DNA of 64,000 nucleotides from Antedon mediterranea (taxonomy: Eukaryota > Echinodermata > Crinoidea > Comatulida > Antedonidae), in the NCBI RefSeq assembly GCF_964355755.1, contig NC_092675.1:27984912-28048911 (forward strand), read 5' to 3'. Position numbers and translations under genes: made by a program. The notes beneath the pieces are model-generated. The model did no database searches. It saw only the letters and a list, made by a program, of their open reading frames with translations, and was not told the origin of the DNA. Below, in pieces: positions 1 through 9,279 of the stretch; positions within the stretch are counted from its first letter, which is position 1; the number at the start of each line of letters is the position of its first letter.

Positions 1-914
1 GTACCCTTAACTACATTTAATACAGTGTAAAGCAGGCAACATTTTAATGCAAAAGGACTGACAAAGGCGAATATATATTTCTTACGGATATACTCAATGA
101 TTTAATAAACATAATTAACTCAAAGTAATTTTTATTAATATTCATTTTTCATGTTTTTGGGGGACAATTATACATTTTTAATAGGTGACCACAACTCAAC
201 TAATCTCTTACCATGCTCATCAATTTTTACGATGCACCAGTTTGTTGTTTTTGTTGACCTTATCTTCTATTTTAAAAACTGACCAGATATTACTGATAAA
301 GATACCGAAACATTTCTGTAATGATAGTTTCAAGTATTTATAACCACAGTTAGTACATTTGATGTTTAGAAAACAGCGATTAATTGTTCTTTTCTTTTGA
401 AAAACTTATGAAATCAAAGAAAACCGAAAATGTTCTATAGTCGTTGTTATGGGTATCTCTAACTATTTGCTTTATAATGACATATTTTAATATGTTTTTC
501 ATGTGAAAACTAAAGTTATTGGAGCATAATTATGATAATTATTATTATAATTGCACATTATAACTACAATAACTTTATCTGGTGTAATGTTTAATTTTAG
601 ATTTACAGGAACTTTTGGTTTTGTTTGATATTAATACTGTACATACTTTTAGGAAATATATAATCTATCTATAAATTTACCATAGTGTGTACTAATAATT
701 AGATGGCGTGACAGTCAAAGATATTAAATTTAAGTTTTCTTTTCTCACTAAATTTCAGTTTTTGCTTTCATTTCTCATAATTCATCAATTGTCTGTGTCT
801 AAATAAATACAGAAATTTAAATGTTTGACCAAAATAAATTGTACCAGCTCTTTTTAGTACCCTCTGACAACCATTTTATTTATAATTATTCTTACGTAAT
901 TGGAATTTACTTAA
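1..914. other. AT-rich non-coding flank
   Basis: No coding frame is recognisable. Around 100-181 there is a decayed end of the small TTAA-flanked element found intact at 915-1463 and 21121-21345: it shares the string catgtttttgggggacaat with the right end of the 21-kb copy. The rest is unassigned AT-rich sequence. Confidence 0.5.
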
Positions 915-1463
915 AGATGTATTGTCCCTTGAAACACAAAAAATGAAAAAAAAAAATTCTAAATTTAAATTGGCCATATCAAAGTAATATTAAAGTTATT
1001 CACTTTAAGTCGAAAATTCGAGCCAAAAACAACAAGTTTACGTAATTAACAGGTAAATTAATTTGATTACATTTCGTCTGGAAAATCGTCACGAGCAAAA
1101 GTAAACAAAGATTTCAAATCATTAGTATGCATTATGCATGATGCTACTTAGGATTGTTTACAACTTGTCGCAGTTAGTTGAGAAGGTTTTTTCACACAGA
1201 TCGCGAAGAAGTTTTATGAATATGCATACAGAGTAGCCAAACAAGCGCGTTGCATTATGAGATATGTTTTGATCGAAAATTTTGACTGGAAGTCAAAGTT
1301 ATTTTTTTAACAAAAAAACGTCTGTATTTTGGTTAAATTATTTTTTTTCCGACTAATTTTTTGTGAAAGTTAATAACTATTATGATACTTCAAAATGACC
1401 CACTTTTTTCGAAATATTAAAAAAAAATTTTTTTTTTGAATTAGTCAAAGGGACAATACATCT
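915..1463. mobile_element. TTAA-flanked MITE-like element
   Basis: The ends are inverted repeats: AGATGTATTGTCCC on the left and GGGACAATACATCT on the right. Both are bordered by TTAA (911-914 and 1464-1467), as expected for a TTAA target-site duplication. The interior is short, A/T-rich and non-coding, so this is a non-autonomous DNA transposon of the kind mobilised by piggyBac- or Kolobok-type transposases. The transposase family is inference from the TTAA target only. A shorter relative lies at 21121-21345. Confidence 0.75.
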
Positions 1464-1467
1464 TTAA

Positions 1468-2255
1468 TAGAACAGCAACATGATAAATGTTTTGTATTTG
1501 TTGAATGCGGAGAATATATTCATAAGTTAAAATAATGACTATTAAAAGATTTGAAAATGCATTATTTCTGTATTATATACTTTTTTTTTCTATTTTTAAA
1601 GGACATGATAGAATCCATCGTCGTCGTAGTTCAAATTCTTCACACACACGATGGTGCTCGTGTTGTTATGCAATGTATTTATTTGGCATGGCACAGCAAA
1701 AGTATGAAATATATAAATAATACAGACACATAGATTAGATCTAAAGCAAGTTTTCCATTGGGCCAATGAAACATGATTCCTGCATCGCAAAAAATAGATG
1801 GGATCTATCTCAAATAGGCTTTAGACCAAGGTTGTACAGAAATCAAACAAACATTACAATTAAATTGCCTAATTTAGCTCATGAAAGTTGCACAAATACA
1901 ATATAATTGCAAGTTTGCTGGTGATTTTGTTAAGTAAATCCCAGCAACAATCTGAATTCTAATTTATATCATATCCTCTGCTTAATTTATAAAATAAAGC
2001 ATATATGCATTTAATTGTTATTAATTGCTTTTTAAAATCTTTCAAGACGTATTTTTCCAAGATATGTCGTGAGGAGTATTGTCATTGGGTCATGTAGGCA
2101 TTGTTTGATTCAGTTGACGATACAAAGCTATTGGCAAAGATTATTCTGACGGTATGTCTTATTAACATTAATTGAAATATGTCAGAAGTCAAAATGATAA
2201 GTAGCAGTGAGAGAGATTAACTGAAAAATTTCTTTTAGATACTAATAGTGAATGG
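1468..2255. other. Non-coding gap
   Basis: Only short overlapping frames with no domain-like content are present. I see no splice-bounded exon, RNA gene or repeat that I can name. Confidence 0.4.
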
Positions 2256-2846
2256 GTGTCAAACATTCACTAAACAAACATATAGCATTACATGTTAGAT
2301 TAGACTACTTTTATGCAACACAATACTCGTTTTTATTTGCTTATAAAAGTAATTACTGTAGATAGTAAGTAATTACTGATTAAATTGCGTCAGTGGTGGC
2401 GCCAGGTTTTGCCCGATACATATTATTTGAACACATTTCACTTATGTCGATAGATAGATAGATAAATATTTAGCTATCTATCTATTTATCTATATGTATC
2501 AGTATTTATGACATAATTAAATAATTCAGGGCGGCAGATGGTAAATTCTCTTTGAGGCAAAGGTTGCACTTTTTGTTTGCGCTACCAGGCCTATATGTTT
2601 TAGTAGATGACAAGATGCGTCACGAGATTGAATATTACTAATTATATTAACTTTATGCAGCACAATGATGTTATTATCTACTAATAAGAAATAAGCTTCC
2701 ATAAAATTGTCTAAAGTCCAACTAACATGAACTTACTATCTACAGTATTTTATAAGTAAATAGAAGCAAGCATTGTGTTGCATAAAAGTTGTCTGAAGTT
2801 CAATCTAACATGTACTGCTATTGTTTGTTTAGTGGATGTTTGGCAC
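2256..2846. mobile_element. Foldback element with ~115-bp inverted arms
   Basis: The left arm (about 2256-2367) and the right arm (about 2735-2846) are inverted copies over their whole length with scattered mismatches. They share strings such as TATGCAACACAAT and ACTGTAGATAGTAAGT in opposite orientation. The outer ends are GTGTCAAAC and GTTTGGCAC. The ~365-bp centre has no coding frame. This is the form of a foldback or MITE element; no clear target duplication was found and the superfamily is unassigned. Confidence 0.7.
2448..2495. repeat. Palindromic GATA/TATC microsatellite
   Basis: A GATA run is followed within a few bases by its complement (TATC run), so the tract can fold on itself. 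It lies in the centre of the foldback element at 2256-2846. Confidence 0.8.
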
Positions 2847-4474
2847 GAGGGGAGAGTGTGCCCAATTAAGGATTTTCAACTTTAAAAGCGACTAAAACTA
2901 CCCTCAAATTAATGTCTAATATCATCTGGAGTTTCTGGAGGCTCCACCCATGTAGCGTAATAGGCGAGGGAACAGGTGTCCCCCGACGGATTTTACCGGG
3001 CTGGAAAATTTGTACCAGACTGGATATAGAAGAAAAAAAAGAGTTGGGAAAGACAGGGGAAGGAAATAAAAAATGGTTTATTGTAGATCAAACTTGTACA
3101 TACTTGTATCGATAGTATTACATCAATGACACTTTCTAGATATGACAACGTTAGCATAAATTCAGTATTTTAAAAGGAAAATTCCCGGAAGCTATCATCG
3201 AAAACCCACGCAAATACTCTGTATTTTTATTTATACCTGTAGTTGGTTGCGACGTATCTAAAATCAGGCCTATTTTCCATCCCAATATAACCTGACATTT
3301 TTAAAGTATAAATAGTGCATTCCGGGGACCTCAGCTCTATTTTTTTAAATGTTCTCACCTCAGCCAATAAATATTACTTACTTACTAGCCCCAACCACGA
3401 TGGAGCTAAATTCTTGTAGAGTGGTTTTTTTTTTTGTTCGTTTTGGGCAGTTTCCTACACCAAGTCATAGATTAATAACCCACAAATTATTATCTTTGCA
3501 CACCCTGACCCAAGACCTGTTATGCGGCTGGCTCCGCTTATTCAGTTTTTTGTAAGATGTTGATTGATAAAGTTGGTACAGATAAGATATCAGCATGGAA
3601 CACTATAAACAGAGGATCTTTTATACTTTTTAGGCGAGTAAAATTCATTCGTTTTCAGAGCTACTGTATTTGTTTCTTTGTATATAAATTTAAATTTATG
3701 GGCTGATCACAATTAGCAACGACTGTGACAAAGGTTACATTCATACCTGACGTGATGTTGTTTGAATAAAATAGATAATCACAGAATAAATAACAGAACG
3801 TTTTATACCAGGCTGACATGCAAGTAACATGTAGGTGAGAGAAATTGTTAACTAACAATTCAAAGGTACAATTTAGACACCATCACGCATGACCTCAATT
3901 CAGTGGCCACTCATAATTTGTCCTACATGTTGTCAATATTTACTATAGAGGCCTATATATATGTTGTACAGCTTAATTGTCAATCCTTTCCCGCAGGTCG
4001 GCCGTACGCATGGTAAGTTAAGGATTTTTTTAGTAAATTTGTAAACATAGGCTTGTAATACATATAATCTGTTCAATGCGAACTGTTGATCAGATCCTGC
4101 AATCAGAATTAACACCCAAAACATCTGCGCTACATCTTTTCTTCTGACGTATTGTATTTAGCAAGTGCATTTGTACTCAAACCCACGATATGTCGGTCTT
4201 TATAAAAATAATCTTGATAAATTATATACGATAAAGTTCAAATAATTAATTTGTATTTAAAATTGCACTAAGCAGGACTATTTAAGTAGGAGTTTCTACT
4301 GTTGTTTAATTCCATTATTTTTACGTTTGTTTTTAAGTTTATTTACTGCAATAATTCAAACTCAACCGGATTCACTATTCAATGAGCGAATCTCAAATAT
4401 CATACACACCAGATAATATAGTTTATTTTAATTCGTCAGTAATAGCGATTTTTGTGGCAGGTCCTTAACTCGAA
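2847..4474. other. Non-coding gap
   Basis: Frames here are short, overlap on both strands and lack domain-like content. I see no exon with matching splice sites and no structured RNA. The T-rich end at about 4470-4500 is the target site of the following LINE. Confidence 0.4.
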
Positions 4475-4492
4475 CTTTCTCATTTGATACTT
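4475..4492. repeat. Target-site duplication of LINE, 3' side
   Basis: The 18-base string ctttctcatttgatactt is repeated at 7685-7702 on the other side of the LINE. The last two bases are ambiguous because they merge with the poly-T (poly-A on the minus strand). Confidence 0.9.
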
Positions 4493-7400
4493 TTTTTTTT
4501 TGTCTTATGTAGGATCGACCCACTTTTATTTCTTCATCAATAAAATGTTCGTTTACAATGAGTACATTGAGCACATGAGTAATGTAATGATACAATACAA
4601 TATAATTGACATTAACTAACTTTCAGTACAACTGATATCTCACTCCTACCATTGCATTTTATATATAATAGTATAAGGAAAGAAAAAAAAATCCTCTATG
4701 TTATACACTCTTTACACGTTTTTCAATTCTTAACAATGTACGTATAATTTACCACAGAATTCTTAATTTTATAACTCTTTTTATCTCTTTCAGGCAATCA
4801 AAAAAAAAAGTTATATTTTACTTTACCTAATATCAATTTTATAAACGTTAATTTTATACCTTGCTAAATTGTTACGGTCCATATCTGACCACATTTTTTT
4901 TGCCTTTTCTTTATTTATTAAAAACTCACAATTGATTATATCTTCTAACTCCGCAGTGAACATTAACCATGGACATTTTTTAACAAGTCCTAGTCTGTGT
5001 TTGACTTTATTTTTATAAACACAGAAAGTTAAAATGGAAAATATTTCATTAATTTTGACATCATATTTTCCAAGTAAAATTTTCTCCCATGTAACTTCCT
5101 GAGTAAATGCAAAACATGTTTTCAGCATAGCGCAACATTTTACCCAGCAATGTTTTACTTCTTTGCATGTAAATAACATATGCTTTTCATTTTCAACCTC
5201 CTCATTACAATATTCACAATAATTACTGTTTGACAAATTCCATAATTTTAGCTTACACCTAGTTGGTAAAATTTTATGTAGCAACTTAAAATTAAAGAAA
5301 GCCACTCTTTTTATGTGCAACATACTCTTAACTTTGTTTTTCCAACATAGATTCCAGTCGATAAAACAATTTTGAAGTTGGTTTTCCCATTTATCCTGTG
5401 CTTTTGGTATGCACGCTTTATATGCTACATCGGTAAAAGTGGAATAGAATTGTTTGACAGTTGTATAATTTGAAGTAACATTAACATTTTTGTCTATTGT
5501 ATCAACCTCTTTATGTATATAACAATAGGGTTTCTCAACCACTATAACTTTCCAGTTTCTTGGAATAGCGTCAATTAGTGCCATATATTTTAAAAATGCA
5601 TTTTCCCTTCGTTTCAACAGTGGAGTTATTTCATTAATATGCTTAAATCTAGACTTATCCATAATATCTCCTACTGTTTTTATACCTGATTTCACCCAAG
5701 ATTTACAGAATAGTGATTTTTTGTTATGCATGACATATATATTCTCCCATAACCTCTGAGTTTTTATTTCACATATACATTGAGGTTTTTTAGTATAAAT
5801 ATTACTAAACCGTATGCAGGCTTTAAGCAAATTTATATAGAATGTATTCACATATTTGAGTGCATTATGCTTCTCAAAGTTTGCTTCCGTCATACTTAAT
5901 GTATAATCAATTGGATATAAATTGTATAATGGAATACATTTCCACTTTCCTGGATCCGGGCTTAGTAAACGTTTTACCCAGCCTAACTTTAAAGATTCAA
6001 TCATAGAGTTAAAGTCTATCATTTTAATCCCACTATTTTCAATGTTTTGTATCAGAGTATTTCTTTTAATTTTTTCTTTATTACCACTCCATAAAAAGTT
6101 GTATAAAATCTTGTTTATTTCAGGAATAATAGATTTTGGCAAGTCTGTGACACTTGCATTATAAATAAGTTTTGATAACGCTAGCGTTTTAATTACCGTT
6201 ATTTTCCCAAAGAATGATATTTTTCTTTTTTCCCATGTTTTAAGGATCTTTTTTAGATTTTCAATTTTCTCATACCAATTTTTTGTATTGCAAATATCCT
6301 TATCATAACCAATGTAAATACCTAGAAACTTAATAGGTTCTTGATTAAAGGTAATGTTGCAATAGTTACTAATTTTCTCTTTATCACAACCAATCCACAT
6401 TCCCCTTGTCTTGGATTTATTTAGCATCAGACCTGACATTTCACAAAAACAATCTATTTCGTTAAAATAACTTTGTATGGCTTTTTCATTCTTGGCAAAA
6501 ATCACAGTATCGTCTGCTAATTGTGCAATCTTTACATTAACATTTTCATTAGTTACTGACGGCAATTTGATACCTTTACACAAATGATTATTTCTTATAT
6601 TTGTTGCCATAACTTCGACTACTAAAATAAATAAAAGTGCTGAGAGTGGACAACCTTGACGGATTCCTCTATTCATTAAAACACCTTCTGACATCCATCC
6701 ATTATTTACAATGTAACTTTCAGTATCGTTATACATAACTTTAACCCATTGTATAAATTGAATACCGAAACCAAATTTTTCTAAAGTTTTAAACATAAAA
6801 TATCTGCCTACAGAATCAAAGGCTTTTTCAAAATCTATAAAAATCAAAGCACCTTCTTGTTTATGTACGTCACTATAATTAAGTAAATCTTCTATTAATC
6901 TTATGCTTTCACCAGAGAACCTGCCTTTGATATATCCCTTTTGATCATTATTAATTATGGAGCTAATGACCGAATGTAACCTATTGTCTAACACTTGTGC
7001 AATAATCTTATAATCAATATTCAAAAGAGTAATAGGTCTCCAATTATGAAGTTTCTCTCTTTCACCTTTTTTATACAGTAATGAAATAATACCTTTACGT
7101 TGCGAAGATGTCAGTTTTTTATTCAAGAAACTGAAGTTAACAGAATCACACAATAAATTTCCTAAGGAATCCCAGAATGTGCGATAAAATTCGACTGTTA
7201 GCCCATCTGTACCAGGACTTTTATTTAACTTCATGTGTAAAAGAGCCATCTTGCATTCATAATTTGTTAACATACCTTCACATTTTTGCTTTTCTTCAAA
7301 TGACAGTGTATTGATTTTAGTACTACCAAAATAACTATTAATATTTTCCTGGTTTGAAGGGGTTTCTTTATACAATTCTTTGAAAAACCTAACTTGCTCG

Positions 7401-7684
7401 TTAAGAATTTCTTGGGTGTTTGTCGTAATTTTTCCATTTGGTTTAAGTACTGACGTAATATGTTTTTTCTTAGCCTTGTTTTTTTCTAAACCTAAAAAGA
7501 ACTTAGTATTTCTTTCTCCTTTTTCAGTCCATTCTACTCGAGCCCTAATTTGTGCTCCTTTTGCTTCAGATGTATAAATTTGGTTTAGCTCGTTTAATTT
7601 GTTATTTAATATCTTTTCTGACTTTTGATCATAAGCACCATCAAGCTCATCGTTTAACTTATACACTTCTTTAATTAATGTATT
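4491..7684 (-). mobile_element. 5'-truncated Tx1/L1-type non-LTR retrotransposon
   Basis: The element lies on the minus strand, ends in a poly-A tail (T-run 4491-4501 on plus) and is bordered by an 18-bp direct repeat, the signature of target-primed reverse transcription. It carries the reverse transcriptase and C-terminal zinc-finger part of ORF2 and about 330 bases of 3' UTR. The endonuclease part of ORF2 and all of ORF1 are missing, so it inserted as a 5' truncation. A second copy at 57913-58932 differs at only a handful of positions over ~1 kb, so both insertions look recent. Confidence 0.92.
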
Positions 7685-7693
7685 CTTTCTCAT
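4823..7693 (-). CDS. LINE ORF2 fragment: reverse transcriptase with zf-RVT end
   Basis: A 956-residue open frame from a Tx1/L1-clade non-LTR retrotransposon. Seen in order: a linker with the motif SPGTDGLTVEFY, the RT core with WRPITLLNIDYKI, a palm motif FIDFEKAFDSV, GIRQGCPLSALLF and the catalytic box LADDTVIF, then a thumb region. The C-terminal third carries [10 protein letters not shown] and a CEYC...H...C cluster typical of the zf-RVT domain. Known role: copying the element's RNA into DNA at a nicked genomic target. The N-terminal apurinic-type endonuclease is absent, so the protein is incomplete. The apparent start codon and the first three residues (MRK, 7685-7693) lie inside the target-site duplication, so the start is host sequence and not the element's own. 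No internal stop or frameshift interrupts the frame. It is unlikely to act alone. Confidence 0.93.
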   Translation of the reverse strand: MRKNTLIKEVYKLNDELDGAYDQKSEKILNNKLNELNQIYTSEAKGAQIRARVEWTEKGERNTKFFLGLEKNKAKKKHITSVLKPNGKITTNTQEILNEQVRFFKELYKETPSNQENINSYFGSTKINTLSFEEKQKCEGMLTNYECKMALLHMKLNKSPGTDGLTVEFYRTFWDSLGNLLCDSVNFSFLNKKLTSSQRKGIISLLYKKGEREKLHNWRPITLLNIDYKIIAQVLDNRLHSVISSIINNDQKGYIKGRFSGESIRLIEDLLNYSDVHKQEGALIFIDFEKAFDSVGRYFMFKTLEKFGFGIQFIQWVKVMYNDTESYIVNNGWMSEGVLMNRGIRQGCPLSALLFILVVEVMATNIRNNHLCKGIKLPSVTNENVNVKIAQLADDTVIFAKNEKAIQSYFNEIDCFCEMSGLMLNKSKTRGMWIGCDKEKISNYCNITFNQEPIKFLGIYIGYDKDICNTKNWYEKIENLKKILKTWEKRKISFFGKITVIKTLALSKLIYNASVTDLPKSIIPEINKILYNFLWSGNKEKIKRNTLIQNIENSGIKMIDFNSMIESLKLGWVKRLLSPDPGKWKCIPLYNLYPIDYTLSMTEANFEKHNALKYVNTFYINLLKACIRFSNIYTKKPQCICEIKTQRLWENIYVMHNKKSLFCKSWVKSGIKTVGDIMDKSRFKHINEITPLLKRRENAFLKYMALIDAIPRNWKVIVVEKPYCYIHKEVDTIDKNVNVTSNYTTVKQFYSTFTDVAYKACIPKAQDKWENQLQNCFIDWNLCWKNKVKSMLHIKRVAFFNFKLLHKILPTRCKLKLWNLSNSNYCEYCNEEVENEKHMLFTCKEVKHCWVKCCAMLKTCFAFTQEVTWEKILLGKYDVKINEIFSILTFCVYKNKVKHRLGLVKKCPWLMFTAELEDIINCEFLINKEKAKKMWSDMDRNNLARYKINVYKIDIR

Positions 7694-7702
7694 TTGATAC
7701 TT
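7685..7702. repeat. Target-site duplication of LINE, 5' side
   Basis: Direct repeat of 4475-4492. Read on the minus strand it supplies ATG AGA AAG, the first three codons of the 956-aa frame. Confidence 0.9.
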
Positions 7703-8005
7703 ACTACAAATGTTAACTTACTATTAGGCCTATTGATTTTATAGTCCCATAGGCTATCCAAACCAATGATTTCTCGCGTTCTCTCTGGATCCGTTCAATT
7801 AAGGAAAATAGGTCTGCTTGCTAATTAGTCATAAGTACGGTATTGTAGTTTTGAGAAAATGATAATAATTGTCATGTTTTGATTCCAAAATATTCAATTC
7901 AAATAATTTTTTTAATGTACTTTCTTTTTAGACCGTCCGATCCTGCATACGCACAAAAATGAAAAAAATGAGGAAGAATTAGTAAAACGGACGAAATTGG
8001 CCAAT
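7703..8005 (+). promoter_or_regulatory. Leader of A1 with candidate 3' splice site
   Basis: A pyrimidine-rich tract ending in AG (about 7920-7931) lies 74 bases before the ATG at 8006. The third family A gene has the same arrangement (tract ending at 37480, 73 bases before its ATG). This suggests a 5'-UTR intron whose upstream exon I cannot place. Confidence 0.35.
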
Positions 8006-8842
8006 ATGAAAAGAATAATATTTATGACACTATATTTGTCAATTTCCTTAGTTGCGGGATGCTATCTATATTCACCTCTCAATGTTAACAAAACTGTCAT
8101 AGAAGGTGAACACGTCTTCATGGGTTGTATTTTTCACTGTGATGGGAATAGAAAGTATATTGGACGGTGGACAAGAGCCCATGTAAACGTTATAGATACG
8201 GAACGGATGAATGTAGCCACACGTACCCGCCGAAATAACAGCGAAATAATAGTGAGTACGTCATTCAAAATTAATGACGCGAAAATAAAAGACGAAGGTG
8301 AATACCGATGTATTTTGATAGACCTCAGTTTAAATGCAATTGTAGGAACCTCCGATGGCTGTCACGTGCATGTGCTACAGTCACCAAGCGTATCATTTCC
8401 GGTCATTACATCCTCTAATCTTCAAAATGGCATAATGTCAGCAACTTGCATTACGGAGAAGGTTGTACCCAAGCCACACCTCTATTGGCTTCATCAAACG
8501 GAGACGCTCTATGCTGATAACGGAACACATATTATGATACAGACGATATCTGAAGTTGATAAAAAAGTAATTTGCATTATGCTTTGGTATACCGAAGAAC
8601 CACGTGTCCGTATTTATACGCCTAGATCTGATACAGGGCAGGATAAAACAGATAGCTATACCTCAGAATATGATAACATGCAGCTTCAATCCTCAGTGGC
8701 ACCTGGAAATGATGACAACAAGTTAAAAACACACAGTTCATACGTAATAATTACCGTAATAATTTTTTCTCTAATAATAATTATTATTATGCCTAAGTAT
8801 TTGTTGGCAAATAAGAAATCAGCAATTAGATGCACAACATGA
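8006..8842 (+). CDS. IgSF receptor, family A, member 1 (two Ig-like domains, TM)
   Basis: A predicted type I surface protein of 278 aa in one exon. The first ATG of the frame at 8006 gives a hydrophobic signal peptide (residues 1-18); the frame upstream opens only with TTG. Domain 1 is V-type: Cys41, Trp55 and the F-strand motif DEGEYRC (Cys102). Domain 2 has Cys148, the YW pair at 160-161 and Cys190 within VICIMLWYTEEP, a block conserved in all three family A members. Cys19 and Cys119 are also conserved and may form an extra disulfide. One membrane segment (about 246-262) is followed by a ~16-residue tail without tyrosine motifs. N-glycosylation sequons include NKT, NNS and NGT. Paralogues are at 25403 and 37554. 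Function is unknown; recognition at the cell surface is inference from the fold and the cluster. Confidence 0.85.
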   Translation: MKRIIFMTLYLSISLVAGCYLYSPLNVNKTVIEGEHVFMGCIFHCDGNRKYIGRWTRAHVNVIDTERMNVATRTRRNNSEIIVSTSFKINDAKIKDEGEYRCILIDLSLNAIVGTSDGCHVHVLQSPSVSFPVITSSNLQNGIMSATCITEKVVPKPHLYWLHQTETLYADNGTHIMIQTISEVDKKVICIMLWYTEEPRVRIYTPRSDTGQDKTDSYTSEYDNMQLQSSVAPGNDDNKLKTHSSYVIITVIIFSLIIIIIMPKYLLANKKSAIRCTT

Positions 8843-8935
8843 TACTCTAGATCGAGAAGCGTTAAAAGTATAATAAAGTCGAGTGAAATAAGCCTGTACG
8901 GAGTATGATCGGCATACAATACATAGATAATATAA

Positions 8936-8945
8936 AATAAATAAA
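8936..8945 (+). other. Polyadenylation signals after A1
   Basis: Two overlapping AATAAA hexamers lie about 95 bases after the stop codon of A1, a normal distance for an animal mRNA 3' end. Confidence 0.55.
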
Positions 8946-9210
8946 AATTTAATTCATATTTTACACAAGCATATTTATTGGTGTTTGTTTAATATCATGG
9001 GTCTAGGATTATAGTACAATATCAATGTATCAATTTGTCGTATAGGCCTATACAAAATAAATTTACATTTTTGTTATGGATATATTTGTGCTATGTCTTT
9101 AGTAAATTTTATCTACAATGTTATGTTATTTTTTATTTTTGCAGTTTATGAAATATCTCCGGCATTGATTTTTAAAGTAAGAATCATATCGTTCTACGTC
9201 CTATAGGCGG

Positions 9211-9279
9211 CTAGAAAACTCAGATCTAGAAAACTCAGATATATCTGAGATCTTAGTTTTCTAGATCTGAGTTTTCTAG
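9211..9279. repeat. Near-perfect palindrome, ~33-base arms
   Basis: The strand reads CTAGAAAACTCAGATCTAGA... and then returns as its complement ending TCTAGATCTGAGTTTTCTAG. Each arm itself holds two copies of a ~15-base unit (TCTAGAAAACTCAGA). The tract could form a cruciform or an RNA hairpin. It lies downstream of A1 and is not part of a recognised transposon. Confidence 0.85.

Noticed and set aside
5922-6164. Plus-strand 80-aa frame inside the first LINE
   Set aside because: It is antisense to the RT frame and has no features of its own.
7997-8005. Longer start for A1 (three extra residues)
   Set aside because: The codon at 7997 is TTG; the first ATG is at 8006 and gives a normal signal peptide.
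8686-8919. Minus-strand 77-aa frame over the end of A1
   Set aside because: Antisense shadow of the membrane segment of A1 (Ile-rich low complexity).
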